Assembly: GCA_964409905.1 (NCBI GenBank)
Contig: CAYPET010000010.1
Span: forward strand, 1-64,000
Direction of reading: 5' to 3'
DNA length: 64,000 bases
From: JAGNRR01 sp964409905
GTDB taxonomy: Bacteria; Bacteroidota; Bacteroidia; Chitinophagales; Chitinophagaceae
Made by a program: the position numbers and the translations under genes. Below, in pieces: positions 20,141 to 29,735 of this stretch. Position 1 is the stretch's first letter; the number at the start of each line of letters is the position of its first letter. Below the pieces are notes generated by a model that had not been told where the DNA came from, did not search any database, and saw only the letters and a list, made by a program, of their open reading frames with translations.

Positions 20141-21835
20141 GTGCGAAGCCTGCTTTTTATTTTATTATTTTTTTCTCAAACAAATGCTCTGTTAGCTCAA
20201 GTAAAGCCATTGAGGCCAAAGAGCGTCAAGCTGCCAGACGCAATAGAGAACGCTAATAAGCGAAAGGTTGAGAAAGCGAAAAGTTTATTGAATAAAGGCG
20301 AGCTATTCAAGGGTGAGCAGCTCTTGGTGAAACTTCGTAATGAGAATATCAATCAGTCCTATTTTCATGAAGCCTTAATTCAAGTTCAAAAACAGATTTT
20401 AGATAAAATTGCTTTCGAAAAACCCCATGAGGAAGATGAGGGTGAATATTTTTTGCATGACGAGAATAGCCTGTTGCCCGAAAAAAATGCCGAAGAAGTC
20501 TATATTGATAATGGCCTTGCCCGCAGCGTGGAAGAAAAAAAAGAAACACTACAGCACATTCGATTGTCAAGAAAGGAAAAAAAGAAACTCAAGAAAACAT
20601 TAGACAATCAAGAAAAAACAAGTGAAAATGCCGCTGTCTTAAATCCTGTTGAGGCTGCAAAGGCTGCTGCGGATAGCGCAAATAAAGTGCGTCAAATGCA
20701 AGCAGCTATTGAGCAGGACAAAGAGGCGTTGGATAAAGCCATGTCAAAAGCGACGGATGATGTTGGAATGATTCCGTACGAAAGCTACCGATACCAACTA
20801 ATTAATAATTGTCGGTTTGCAACACTAAAACATGAGCGAGTAGATTCTGCCTCGCACTATTTGCGTGAGTTGCTGATAGATACGGTGCGGTATGATACTT
20901 TGCTTAGCGAAAAGGAGCTGGAAGATATGTTGGGCGCTCAAGATTACTATTATAACACAGATTATAAACGTGCAGCCCTGGCACTGGAAAAAATTATTGA
21001 TGGGCAGCCAACTTATTTCCCGGCACATTATCTGTTAGCTTATTCGTACTATCGAATGGGGTTGGATACACCCTGTTTTGAGCAGTTTCGATACTTAACG
21101 CAGACTTTTCCAGACAGGCCAGAAGGTTTTGTAGGTATGTCAGATTATTACCTGGCAAAGGGAGAATTTACAGCAGCAGCAGCACAGATGTTAAAGGCAA
21201 TTGCGATATATCCCGAGGATCAATATTTTGTTCAGTTGGACGTCATAATGAAGAGATCTGGTAAAGTGTTAAAGACGCAATGGGTGCGGCGAGAAGTGTA
21301 TCCTATCAGTACAGCTAAAAATTATGAAGAAATCATTGCTACTGATGATTCGCCCTGGCGTTATTATCAGCAGGTAAAATCCCTATTATTTTCATATGCG
21401 GATAAAGATGGTATCCTGAGGCCCAATGAGTTCACCACCGAACGCTATCTGGAAATATTCGCATGGCGCGAAATGCTCAGTGAACATGAAATTCTTGATT
21501 CGCTGATAAAAGATCCGAAAAAACAAGCGGCCTATCTAAAAGAACAAAATCAAAAAGGCCAGAAAAAGGATAAGAAAAAAATCACATTCCCCTTTGCCCG
21601 TTCTATGGATAAAATGGGTTTTCTTGATTGTTATGTATTCATCAGTTTGTTTCACCATGATTTGTATGGAGGTTTCAAGGATTTTGTCAAATCAAACCCT
21701 GACAAAGTGGAGCAATATTTTTACATCTTGCTTAACTGGGATGACAAAAAGTTTGATCAGTTCAGAATAAAAGAAAAGCCTGTATCAAAAGAAAAAATAA
21801 CTAAAAGTGGCAATGAAAAAAGCAAGTCTAAGTAG
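20141..21835 (+). CDS. Exported TPR-containing hypothetical protein
   Basis: The gene begins at a GTG (20141), giving the signal peptide RSLLFILLFFSQTNALLAQ. A charged region with many Lys and Glu (about residues 85-200) is followed by TPR-like helices (YFPAHYLLAYSYYRMGLDT and GFVGMSDYYLAKGEFTAAA) and a Lys-rich tail. I recognise no family. It lies 30 bases after the UDP-xylose synthase gene, so it may be expressed with the sugar operon, but a functional link is not shown. Confidence 0.7.
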   Translation: MRSLLFILLFFSQTNALLAQVKPLRPKSVKLPDAIENANKRKVEKAKSLLNKGELFKGEQLLVKLRNENINQSYFHEALIQVQKQILDKIAFEKPHEEDEGEYFLHDENSLLPEKNAEEVYIDNGLARSVEEKKETLQHIRLSRKEKKKLKKTLDNQEKTSENAAVLNPVEAAKAAADSANKVRQMQAAIEQDKEALDKAMSKATDDVGMIPYESYRYQLINNCRFATLKHERVDSASHYLRELLIDTVRYDTLLSEKELEDMLGAQDYYYNTDYKRAALALEKIIDGQPTYFPAHYLLAYSYYRMGLDTPCFEQFRYLTQTFPDRPEGFVGMSDYYLAKGEFTAAAAQMLKAIAIYPEDQYFVQLDVIMKRSGKVLKTQWVRREVYPISTAKNYEEIIATDDSPWRYYQQVKSLLFSYADKDGILRPNEFTTERYLEIFAWREMLSEHEILDSLIKDPKKQAAYLKEQNQKGQKKDKKKITFPFARSMDKMGFLDCYVFISLFHHDLYGGFKDFVKSNPDKVEQYFYILLNWDDKKFDQFRIKEKPVSKEKITKSGNEKSKSK

Positions 21836-21839
21836 CCTA

Positions 21840-22523
21840 CTAACGACCATGGCTTATTATTTCGCCATCAGCCATTTCGATAATTCTATCGGTTTTTGCG
21901 GCAAAATCATGATCATGGGTTACGACGAGAAGTGACAAGTCAAATTCCTGACTTAAATCTTTTAAGATAGAAAATACATTGGCTGAATTTTTACTATCAA
22001 GGTTACCCGTTGGCTCATCGCCCATTATGATAGAAGGGCTATTAATCAAAGCCCGTGCAATTGCAATGCGCTGTTTTTGCCCCCCCGATACATTCGATGC
22101 AATCTTTTTTGCCTGTTCGGCAACATCCAACTTTTTTAAAATTTCCATGGCATGATGTTCAATTTCATCATGGCTCTTTTTACCAAGTTTTTTTGCGGGC
22201 AACATAACATTATCCAAAACGGTAAACTCCGGTAGCAGATAATGAAATTGAAAAATAAATCCGATTTTCTCATTTCGTACTGCTGATAATCGGTTAGGGG
22301 ATTTGCCCGTCAGTAATTCATGGTCCAGAAATAGTTGCCCTTCATAATCAGTATCCATGGTACTTAATATATAAAGTAGTGTTGATTTTCCGCAGCCCGA
22401 TTTTCCCATTATTGAAACGAATTCACCTTTTTCTATAGCAAAGCTGACTAGCTTTAACACCTGAAATTTTTCGGGTATCTGAAAATACTTATTGATATTT
22501 TTCGCTTCGAGTATTGTTTTCAT
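21840..22523 (-). CDS. ABC transporter ATP-binding protein (LolD/MacB type)
   Basis: The 227-residue ATPase has Walker A GKSGCGKST, the signature NVSGGQKQRIAIARAL and Walker B IIMGDEPTGNLD, and an H-loop in VVTHDHDFA. It belongs to the group that energises LolCDE/MacB-type permeases. Its ATG shares one base with the stop of the permease gene (TAATG), which suggests coupled translation. Third gene of an adaptor-permease-ATPase operon. Confidence 0.92.
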   Translation of the reverse strand: MKTILEAKNINKYFQIPEKFQVLKLVSFAIEKGEFVSIMGKSGCGKSTLLYILSTMDTDYEGQLFLDHELLTGKSPNRLSAVRNEKIGFIFQFHYLLPEFTVLDNVMLPAKKLGKKSHDEIEHHAMEILKKLDVAEQAKKIASNVSGGQKQRIAIARALINSPSIIMGDEPTGNLDSKNSANVFSILKDLSQEFDLSLLVVTHDHDFAAKTDRIIEMADGEIISHGR

Positions 22524-23785
22524 TATTGGCCTCGGATGATTTCTACAGGGTCGATTTTTTGCGCACGGCGCGCAGGTAAATAACCGGCCAAAAAGGTGGC
22601 GGTTAGTGCAAAAAAGACCCCAATGATATAATAGGCAATGTCAAAGTTGACCGGATATGTTTTGATAGTTGGCAAGGCTTCAGTTTCAAAGGGGGCATGG
22701 CTGATGAGCACAGACATACCAAAACCAATTAGTATGCCCATTATACCACCAACCAATCCTATCAACATAGCTTGAAAAATGAAAATGAGTTTTACATCGC
22801 GACCCGAAAATCCTGTTGCTTTTAAAATGGCGATGTCGTTCATTTTTTCGTAAATCAGCATGTTGAGAATGTTGTATATACCAAAACCGGCTACTAATAA
22901 TAAGGTTACGGAAACGGCATAAGTAATTAAATTTCGAATAGAAGTGCCGGTTTCGAACTGTGCGTTGGCAGTTTGTATATCGGTGGCGGTAACGTTAAAT
23001 TGTTTTTCTAATCGGTTCGCCATGGGAGGCGCTAGGTTAATATCATATAGCTTTACATTGATGTCGGTAATATAGTTTGAACCTTCTCCCAGAATTTTCT
23101 GCACTGTTTTAATGTTGGTGAAACTCTGTACGTTATCGTATTCGGCTAATCCGCTTTGATAAATGCCCACGATTTTCAAGGTGTAAAAATCACCATTAAT
23201 ATTGCTAACCTGAACCCGGTCATCAATATCCAGTGATAATTTTTTTGCAACACCAGCTCCCAAGAGGATACCTTCTGAATTCTTCTCCAGGGCTTCAGCA
23301 TCGCCTTTTACGATATAATCACCGAAGTTAAAAAGTCGAACTTCATCGGCGGCATTGATGCCATTTATTCGCCCATTTAACTGCACACTGCCTGCAGCAT
23401 AAAAAACCTGCGCCATTGATTGGGGCGTTACACCCTTGACTAGCTGATCTTTTCTAAGGTTTGTAATAATGGCCTCTGCATTATGAATTCGGATTTGACT
23501 TTGTTTAGGTTTAATTGAGTTTACGGCATTTAGGCTATTCTTGGCATTTTCGTACAAATCAATCGGCTGTTGTGCAGAGGGTTTAATATCATTGTAAATT
23601 CGAATATGAGGCGTACGATTTGATACCAGTCCATCCAGCATACCGTTAAGCCCCGTCATAAAGCTGATTAAGATAATAAAGGTTGCAATGCCAAAGGTGA
23701 CACCCATGGCGGCAACTGCTGTTTGCTTAATCCTGGTGATTAAGTGTTTACGCGCAATGCTCAACAGAAGTGTCCAGTTCGTCAC
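22523..23785 (-). CDS. FtsX/MacB-like ABC transporter permease
   Basis: One N-terminal membrane helix, a periplasmic MacB-type core domain of about 230 residues and three C-terminal helices (LITYAVSVTLLLVAGFGIYN, IFQAMLIGLVGGIMGILIG, YYIIGVFFALTATFLAGYL) make up the usual FtsX architecture. The protein ends RRAQKIDPVEIIRGQ, the coupling-helix sequence typical of this group. Translation starts at GTG, overlapping the adaptor stop by one base (TAGTG). It acts in the inner membrane with the adaptor and the ATPase; the substrate is not known. Confidence 0.9.
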   Translation of the reverse strand: MTNWTLLLSIARKHLITRIKQTAVAAMGVTFGIATFIILISFMTGLNGMLDGLVSNRTPHIRIYNDIKPSAQQPIDLYENAKNSLNAVNSIKPKQSQIRIHNAEAIITNLRKDQLVKGVTPQSMAQVFYAAGSVQLNGRINGINAADEVRLFNFGDYIVKGDAEALEKNSEGILLGAGVAKKLSLDIDDRVQVSNINGDFYTLKIVGIYQSGLAEYDNVQSFTNIKTVQKILGEGSNYITDINVKLYDINLAPPMANRLEKQFNVTATDIQTANAQFETGTSIRNLITYAVSVTLLLVAGFGIYNILNMLIYEKMNDIAILKATGFSGRDVKLIFIFQAMLIGLVGGIMGILIGFGMSVLISHAPFETEALPTIKTYPVNFDIAYYIIGVFFALTATFLAGYLPARRAQKIDPVEIIRGQ

Positions 23786-24885
23786 TATTCTTTATGTTTT
23801 AGGATTTTTGTAGTGCTGTTAATACCCGAAAGTATTTCAATACGATCCATACTTTGCAAGCCGGTTTTTACTTTAATCAAACCTTCGGTAGTATTCACTT
23901 CATTCTGATCATTGACGTACTCTTTGGGCAAGCTTAGCGTTTTCGCCTTTTTTGCTATTATAATATTAGCCTCGCCTGTCAGGCCTGGATATAATCTGTT
24001 GGGCTTTTCCACAAACAAACCCTCTATTTTGAATGTTTGGGTGCGTTCGTTTTTGGCTGGGTAGATTTTAGTAATGTTGGCTATAAATGTTTGATTGCCG
24101 TAGGCATCAAGGGTGATAATAACTTCCTGCCCGATTTGAATTTTGGTGATGTCTACTTCATCAATAAGCATTTCGATAATAAAATCAGTTGCTGCCCCAA
24201 CAGTGGCAATTGGAGTTTGAGGTGTTACAATTTCGCCTTGTTCCTTATTGATTGTGTACATTTTCCCGTTTATCTGACTGCGGATTGTGAAATCTGTAGC
24301 GTTAGTATTGGCACTGCTTAAATTAATTTTGGCTTGCTCTAATGCAGTGTTCAATTCGCTTTTTGCACGTTCATATTTATTTTGCAACATGTTTAGTTGG
24401 TTCTGAGCAGATTCATAAGCTAGTTTTCGTGAATCATATTCTGCTTTTGTACCAATTTCTTGTTGCCACAAGTTTTTTTGTCGTTCCCAGTTTTCTTTTG
24501 CGTTTTTTAAATTCAACTGCGCAGTACTGATTTCATCTACTATGGTACCCAATATTGCAGAGTTACGTCCGGCATTGAGTTTTGCTTGCTCTAAATTGAC
24601 TTGTGCATTTTGGACATTTAATTGTGGGGCAGTATTTTTTATTTTGAACATTATCGTTCCTCTGCTTACCAAAGAACCCTCCTCAACCATTATCTGGTCA
24701 AGTATGCCATTAACACTGGCGTATACTTCGTAAGCGTTTTCTGGCTGAATAATGATTGATGAGTAAACCGATTCGGTTAGCGGACTATTTGTAGCTGTAA
24801 TTGTGTCTTGCTGGTCTTTGCAACCGAATGTCAGCAGTATTAAAGGAATGAATAATACATAGCCAAATCTGTTTGTACCTTGCAT
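23785..24885 (-). CDS. HlyD/MacA-like periplasmic adaptor lipoprotein
   Basis: A lipoprotein signal with LTFGC (Cys22) starts the protein. A lipoyl-like hybrid motif, a long alpha hairpin (about residues 80-185 with many Gln and Asn), and beta-barrel segments (TPIATVGAATDFIIEMLIDE, PGLTGEANIIIA) match membrane-fusion proteins. It should link the MacB-like permease to an outer-membrane channel. No TolC-like gene is present nearby, so the channel must be encoded elsewhere if the complex is tripartite. Confidence 0.87.
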   Translation of the reverse strand: MQGTNRFGYVLFIPLILLTFGCKDQQDTITATNSPLTESVYSSIIIQPENAYEVYASVNGILDQIMVEEGSLVSRGTIMFKIKNTAPQLNVQNAQVNLEQAKLNAGRNSAILGTIVDEISTAQLNLKNAKENWERQKNLWQQEIGTKAEYDSRKLAYESAQNQLNMLQNKYERAKSELNTALEQAKINLSSANTNATDFTIRSQINGKMYTINKEQGEIVTPQTPIATVGAATDFIIEMLIDEVDITKIQIGQEVIITLDAYGNQTFIANITKIYPAKNERTQTFKIEGLFVEKPNRLYPGLTGEANIIIAKKAKTLSLPKEYVNDQNEVNTTEGLIKVKTGLQSMDRIEILSGINSTTKILKHKE

Positions 24886-24959
24886 GACACAAAGGTCGTT
24901 CAGGAAAGTGATAATCTCAGAGCAGTACGCTATGAAGATTGCTTGATTTTTCTCAAGTA

Positions 24960-26090
24960 TTATGCTTTGGTTTCTTCCGATCCATTGGCGTGCTTTGCAA
25001 ATCGACCTTTGTTAGGGTCATGTACCATGTCGTAGCGGGACCATGGCCAGCCACCAAATCTCGTTTTTTGATAATCTTCAAAAGCTTTTTGGATTTCAGC
25101 TTTGGTGTTCATAACAAATGGACCATGCTGTACTACCGGCTCGCCAATTGGTTTGCCCTGAAGCACTAAAATGTGACATTCTTCATTACCGCCTTTTACT
25201 TGAATATTGGCTGTGGCTTCTAAATCTGCGGCATGATAGTTTTCGAGTGTTACCTCATTTATCATCAACTTATCGCCTCTGTAAAAGTAAATGCTACGTT
25301 CCACACCTTTAGATGCTTTTGGCATATTCCAAGTGGCACCAGCTTCGAGATAAATGTTCCAAATAGCCACCTCATGGTTTTGTTGTGCTGCCCACGAGTT
25401 CGGAGGTGGTGTTGGCGCCTGATGATCAGATAATTCGCCGGCAATCACCTCAGCTTTTATTTTTTTGCCATCATTATCGGTCAGCTCTATTTTGGGAATG
25501 TCTTCGCGCCATAACATTTTATAATGTGGCTCCGCTGTTTTGGCTGATTTTGGCAGGTTAAGCCAAATTTGAAATAACTCTAACGTATTGGGCTCATCCT
25601 TTTTTAGGAGGGGAAACATTTCGGCATGTTGAATGCCGTTACCTGCAGTCATCCATTGCACGTCGCCATCGCCATATCGCCCAGATGCTCCCATAGAGTC
25701 GGAATGATCGACCATGCCTTTTCGCACAACCGTAATGGTTTCAAACCCTCTGTGCGGATGGCCAGGAAAGCCCGGCACGGTTTGACCGTGATACATGCGC
25801 CAACCGTCTTTAATGTGAAAGTCGTTTCCGATGTTTCGGCCTTCTAAAGAAGCGTTAGGGCCTAATTGTGCATTGCCTGTAGGAAAAAAATCTTCATGAT
25901 GAACACAAAATAAAAAAGGATCTTGTGTTTGCCATTGAAATCCTAAGGGTTTTATGTTTTTTACTGCTGAAGTTTCACCATCGTCGGGTTTAGATGATAA
26001 AGCAAAACCGGTTTTAGCCAAAAGGGCAGCACCTAGACCACCCAATAGAGAATTTTTTATAAACTGTCTACGTTTGTTTGTGTTGCCCAT
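24960..26090 (-). CDS. Pirin family protein with Tat signal
   Basis: The start at 26090 gives MGNTNKRRQFIKNSLLGG, a twin-arginine signal typical of Bacteroidota; the ATG at 26114 lies inside a hairpin arm and is unlikely. The double cupin fold shows the metal-binding pattern HPHRGFETIT, HSD and GNGIQHAE. Pirins are iron proteins, some with quercetin 2,3-dioxygenase activity; the actual substrate here is unknown. Export to the periplasm is unusual for the family as first described but common in this phylum. It clusters with yceI and a Crp/Fnr regulator. Confidence 0.88.
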   Translation of the reverse strand: MGNTNKRRQFIKNSLLGGLGAALLAKTGFALSSKPDDGETSAVKNIKPLGFQWQTQDPFLFCVHHEDFFPTGNAQLGPNASLEGRNIGNDFHIKDGWRMYHGQTVPGFPGHPHRGFETITVVRKGMVDHSDSMGASGRYGDGDVQWMTAGNGIQHAEMFPLLKKDEPNTLELFQIWLNLPKSAKTAEPHYKMLWREDIPKIELTDNDGKKIKAEVIAGELSDHQAPTPPPNSWAAQQNHEVAIWNIYLEAGATWNMPKASKGVERSIYFYRGDKLMINEVTLENYHAADLEATANIQVKGGNEECHILVLQGKPIGEPVVQHGPFVMNTKAEIQKAFEDYQKTRFGGWPWSRYDMVHDPNKGRFAKHANGSEETKA

Positions 26091-26109
26091 ATTCAAATAT
26101 TTTTTAATG

Positions 26110-26144
26110 AACATTCCGGATTGTGATTAGCAATCCGGAATGTT
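26110..26144. promoter_or_regulatory. Perfect 14-bp inverted repeat between yceI and the pirin gene
   Basis: Arms 26110-26123 and 26131-26144 are exact reverse complements (AACATTCCGGATTG) around a 7-base loop. On the minus strand no T run follows, so it is not a standard terminator for yceI; on the plus strand the sequence after it is TTGTTTAGG. It could be a regulator-binding site, an mRNA stabiliser or an attenuator. Confidence 0.6.
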
Positions 26145-26159
26145 TTGTTTAGGATAAAG

Positions 26160-26726
26160 TTAAAATTCAATATCAACAATTACATCAAATTCGTCGTAAA
26201 TCGCTTTGTCTTTTAAGTCATCAAAAAAGCTGGTGGAGCCATAGCGAACGTCAAATTTAGATCGATCAATTTTAATGCTGGCGTTTGCTTTGTTGCCATA
26301 TACAGAGGCTGGGAATACAATAGATTTTTTGATATTCTTAATCGTCAAATCGCCAGTCAGTTGATAGGAATTTTTACCAGTTTTCTTCAATTTAGTAATA
26401 GCCAAAGTAGCAGTTGGGTGCTTTTCAACACCAAAGAAATCATCCGATCTTAGGTGGCCATCAAGTTTGGTTTTGTATTCGCCCTCTAAGTCAGTGCTTT
26501 CTAAAGTAGTCATATCAATTACAAAGCGTCCTCCTTTCAATTCATCACCATCCATCATCACTGTACCGGATTTTAGTTTTATAGAACCCTCATGAGAGCC
26601 GGTAACTTTGTAACCTTTCCAGGTCACTTTGCTTTTGGTAACTTTTTTTGATTCTTGTGCATTGGCCTGAGTTGTAATCACTGTAGCCAAGGCTAACATC
26701 ATGATGCTAAATAATACTTTTTTCAT
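26160..26726 (-). CDS. YceI family protein
   Basis: After a signal peptide (ending ANAQ near residue 23) the sequence has VTWKGYKVTGSHEGSIKLKSG, FVIDMTTLES, LRSDDFFGVEKHPTATLAI and the FDVRYGSTSFFDD region of the YceI lipocalin-like barrel, which binds polyisoprenoid-type lipids. It should be periplasmic. The gene lies 69 bases upstream of the pirin gene, on the same strand. Confidence 0.93.
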   Translation of the reverse strand: MKKVLFSIMMLALATVITTQANAQESKKVTKSKVTWKGYKVTGSHEGSIKLKSGTVMMDGDELKGGRFVIDMTTLESTDLEGEYKTKLDGHLRSDDFFGVEKHPTATLAITKLKKTGKNSYQLTGDLTIKNIKKSIVFPASVYGNKANASIKIDRSKFDVRYGSTSFFDDLKDKAIYDEFDVIVDIEF

Positions 26727-26795
26727 ATTCTTTGTTGTTTATGAATGCAAAGGTTTTGAAAGTGGGAGTATTAAAAAATAAACTAGTTTAATAAA

Positions 26796-27389
26796 TTAGT
26801 CATTTTTCTGATTGAGCTGACTACGCAGTTTGCTCAAAAATTCTTTTGTAATACCGAGATAAGAGGCAATCATATATTGTGGTACTCGCTGCTCAATTTC
26901 GGGGTATTTTTCTCTGAAATTGAGATAACGCTCTTTTGCAGGAAGCATTGTTTTGTTTACAATTCTTTTTTGAGCACTCACGTATGCGTTTTGTATGATG
27001 ATGCGATAGAATCGCTCCATTTTAGGCACAGTAGTGTACAATACCTGCAGATTGTCGGTAGATAATTGATAGACTTCAGTATCCTGAAAACATTGTACGC
27101 TAAAATCTGCGGGCTTTTGGCTAATAAAACTGCCCAAATCACCTACCCACCAATCTTCTATTGCAAATTGCACTATGTGTTCCATCCCGCTATCATCGAG
27201 CATAAACATGCGGGCTCCTCCTGACAATATGAAGGATTGAATACGGGATACCTCATCTTGTTTGCCGATAAAATCGTTCTTTTTGTATTGCTTTAGCACA
27301 AATTTGGATAACACCATCGACTGTTCCTCCTCATTCAATTCGACATGCCGTTGTATGTAAGTAAGTAGTTGATTATTTTTTACATCCAT
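26796..27389 (-). CDS. Crp/Fnr family transcriptional regulator
   Basis: A cyclic-nucleotide-binding-type domain (residues about 20-120; IGKQDEVSRIQSFILSGGARMF) is followed by the compact helix-turn-helix common in Bacteroidota (MIASYLGITKEFLSKLRSQL). There are no cysteines arranged as in Fnr, so an Fe-S oxygen sensor is unlikely. Its location just upstream of yceI and the pirin gene suggests that it controls them, which is inference. Confidence 0.88.
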   Translation of the reverse strand: MDVKNNQLLTYIQRHVELNEEEQSMVLSKFVLKQYKKNDFIGKQDEVSRIQSFILSGGARMFMLDDSGMEHIVQFAIEDWWVGDLGSFISQKPADFSVQCFQDTEVYQLSTDNLQVLYTTVPKMERFYRIIIQNAYVSAQKRIVNKTMLPAKERYLNFREKYPEIEQRVPQYMIASYLGITKEFLSKLRSQLNQKND

Positions 27390-27513
27390 GCAGTTTACAA
27401 ATTTCGGAATGCTTGACGCAATTTCGTGTTTATACGCTATTTATTTCTACAGTATGGAGGCAAGCTTGCATGATAAACGCAGGGCCAATACGTTGTAGAA
27501 TAGATAGGCAACC

Positions 27514-29622
27514 TTAGTTGTTTATCATGAGAAGACCGTTTTCTTCATATACTCTGTTTGTTATAAAACGATAATGATAAACGCCAGTGGCCATTTTGGG
27601 TAATAGAAATGTATTTTCTCCCACATCAATTTTCTTTTCAAAAAATAATTGCCCCAGCTGATTGGTAAGCACAAATTTTCCCTCCATAGGGCTTGATAGT
27701 ATCAATGGCGTTCCGGCAGTTATTGGGTTTGGGTAGAGTATGATGGTTTTACTGCTGCTATGCAAACTGTAGCCGACAGACATGAAACTCATGCAGGCCG
27801 AAGTGTCAATACAGCCATTTTTGTTGATAATAACGGCATAATTGCCACTGACTGCTGGTATATAATATTGGTTTGTAGCTCCAGCCATAATGCTATTATC
27901 CTCACAGTTAATCCATTGGAAACTTGTAGCTGAAAGCTCATTTGAAATGAGTGAATCAGCGGTCTTAATAATGTTCGTGTCTATAGTGGTAATGGTTAAG
28001 TTTAGTGTAACCACTGAATCGCAGCCATTGCTATTGGCCAATGTATCCAAAGCATTATTTGTACTGGAATTGTATGTGTTCCCATCAATCCAGGTGTAAG
28101 GCCCACAAGCGTTGACAATATCAATACCCGCAGTAGGCGTGCACGCTTTGAACTTTGACAAGAAGCCATCTATTTGGCCATTTGATAGCATGTTGACGAC
28201 ACCTGCGTTGGGGTCAAAGTCTGTGGGATGCCAGGGAGTTTGATTTATATTGTTGTTGCCAAAATAGCCAGTGACAAAAATATTACCTTGTTGATCGAGG
28301 CTGACATCATTAATACGCTCTGTTGCCGTATCGCCAAAATCCTTTACAAATAGCAAATTGCCCGCATTGCTCAATTTCATAACAAAAGCATCAGTTTCAT
28401 CATGAGATTTTGTACTATTGATTAGCTGAACATTCGGCCCGGGATCAAAGTCTTCAGTTCCCGAAACATATCCGACAAGTATTACATCACCTTGTGGCTC
28501 GATAGCGATTGAGGTTATTTCGTCATGCGCCCAACCGCCCGAAGTGCCGCCCATTTTTCGTGCCCAGATAAACGTGCCAACAGAGCTTAGTTTTACAATA
28601 AAGGCGGCGCTTCCAGGCCCTGACAAGTTATAGGTAACAGTAGGGTCGGGATCCATATCCATATTGTTGGCAAAATCACCGGCAATGTATATGTTATTCG
28701 TATTGTCTGTTTTAATTGTATTGGTAGCAATGTAATTATCAGAGTTGAGTCTTTTGGCCCACAAAAAATTACCGCTATTATTGAGTTTTAAAATGTAAAG
28801 TTCTGCATCGAGTGGTGCTGTGCCCATATTGAAAACCCCCGGTCCCGGGTCAAAGTCCAGCGTGTCTTTCCAATTGCCTATGGCTATGATATCGCCGTTA
28901 TTATCAATATCAATGGCAGTGGTATAGGGTTCATTGTTGGGTGCTGTTCCATATATGGCTCGCACCCAGTTCAACGAGCCATTGGGTGCATACTGTACAA
29001 AAACGCCTGCCCCACCCGAAACAATATTGGTACCAGGACCTGGGTCATAGTCGATTGTACCAAATCCTAAGCCTGCAAGTACAATATTATTGTTGACATC
29101 TATAGCCACACAGCTAAAACGGTCTGCCATGGTATCGCCCATTGTATGACCCCACATAAAGTTACCCGCGCTGTTTAGTTTGATAACATACATGTCACCG
29201 ACAATGCCGGATATAGTCCTGTTGTCGATTGCCGGTCCAGGGTCAATATCCATAGTGCCACCGTAAAGGCCGCAGAAAATAAGATTGTCTGCCTGATCTA
29301 GAGCCGCTCCATAAACATAGTCAGGACTGCCCGAACCAATAGACTTTGCCCAAACAAAGTTGCCATTTGCATCTAATTTCTGAATAAAAACATCATAATC
29401 ACCATTGGAGGTTAAATTATAGGTAGCCGGTCCGGGGTCAAAATCAATCGTATTGTAGAAACGCCCCAACGTGTAAACATTCCCTTGTTGGTCGGTAAGT
29501 ACATGGTCACCAATATCATAAGAGGTGCCGCCTATCTGACGCACCCAATCAAGACTGATGGACTGTGCACTAATTGTGCAACTGAATGCCATTGAAACTA
29601 ATAATATGCAAAGTCTTTTCAT
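27514..29622 (-). CDS. Secreted seven-repeat DxDPx propeller protein with T9SS type A sorting domain
   Basis: The ATG at 29622 starts the signal peptide MKRLCILLVSMAFSCTISAQ; an in-frame GTG lies 12 bases upstream. Seven repeats of roughly 55-65 residues each contain DxDP followed by a strand and FxWAK/xLNSAGNFxW-like segments (SBBP-like). After a Cys-containing segment with GCDSVVTLNLT, the C-terminal domain (YPNPITAGTPLIL to MATGVYHYRF) is a type A sorting signal for the type IX system. The substrate is unknown. The protein at 34499-37030 is a paralogue. Confidence 0.88.
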   Translation of the reverse strand: MKRLCILLVSMAFSCTISAQSISLDWVRQIGGTSYDIGDHVLTDQQGNVYTLGRFYNTIDFDPGPATYNLTSNGDYDVFIQKLDANGNFVWAKSIGSGSPDYVYGAALDQADNLIFCGLYGGTMDIDPGPAIDNRTISGIVGDMYVIKLNSAGNFMWGHTMGDTMADRFSCVAIDVNNNIVLAGLGFGTIDYDPGPGTNIVSGGAGVFVQYAPNGSLNWVRAIYGTAPNNEPYTTAIDIDNNGDIIAIGNWKDTLDFDPGPGVFNMGTAPLDAELYILKLNNSGNFLWAKRLNSDNYIATNTIKTDNTNNIYIAGDFANNMDMDPDPTVTYNLSGPGSAAFIVKLSSVGTFIWARKMGGTSGGWAHDEITSIAIEPQGDVILVGYVSGTEDFDPGPNVQLINSTKSHDETDAFVMKLSNAGNLLFVKDFGDTATERINDVSLDQQGNIFVTGYFGNNNINQTPWHPTDFDPNAGVVNMLSNGQIDGFLSKFKACTPTAGIDIVNACGPYTWIDGNTYNSSTNNALDTLANSNGCDSVVTLNLTITTIDTNIIKTADSLISNELSATSFQWINCEDNSIMAGATNQYYIPAVSGNYAVIINKNGCIDTSACMSFMSVGYSLHSSSKTIILYPNPITAGTPLILSSPMEGKFVLTNQLGQLFFEKKIDVGENTFLLPKMATGVYHYRFITNRVYEENGLLMINN

Positions 29623-29682
29623 AACGTTGTACACTCAAAGTACAATAACTCTGCGAAAGCTGCAATTTTTTGTAGCCAAAAT

Positions 29683-29706
29683 CTTGTTGCCAAGCAATGC
29701 AACAAA
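29683..29706 (-). terminator. Possible weak terminator after dapD
   Basis: A 7-bp stem (TTGTTGC with GCAACAA) around 8 bases lies about 30 bases downstream of the dapD stop. On the minus strand only a short TTTT follows. Confidence 0.35.
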
Positions 29707-29735
29707 AGATTATAAGTTTAGGAATGACATCTAAA

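Noticed and set aside
20110..21835. A dedicated glycan polymer system around 16628-21835
   Set aside because: No polymerase, flippase or glycosyltransferase is present next to the three sugar genes.
27400..27510. Palindrome GCAAGCTTGC as a regulator site
   Set aside because: Only 10 bp and contains a HindIII-like core, likely chance.
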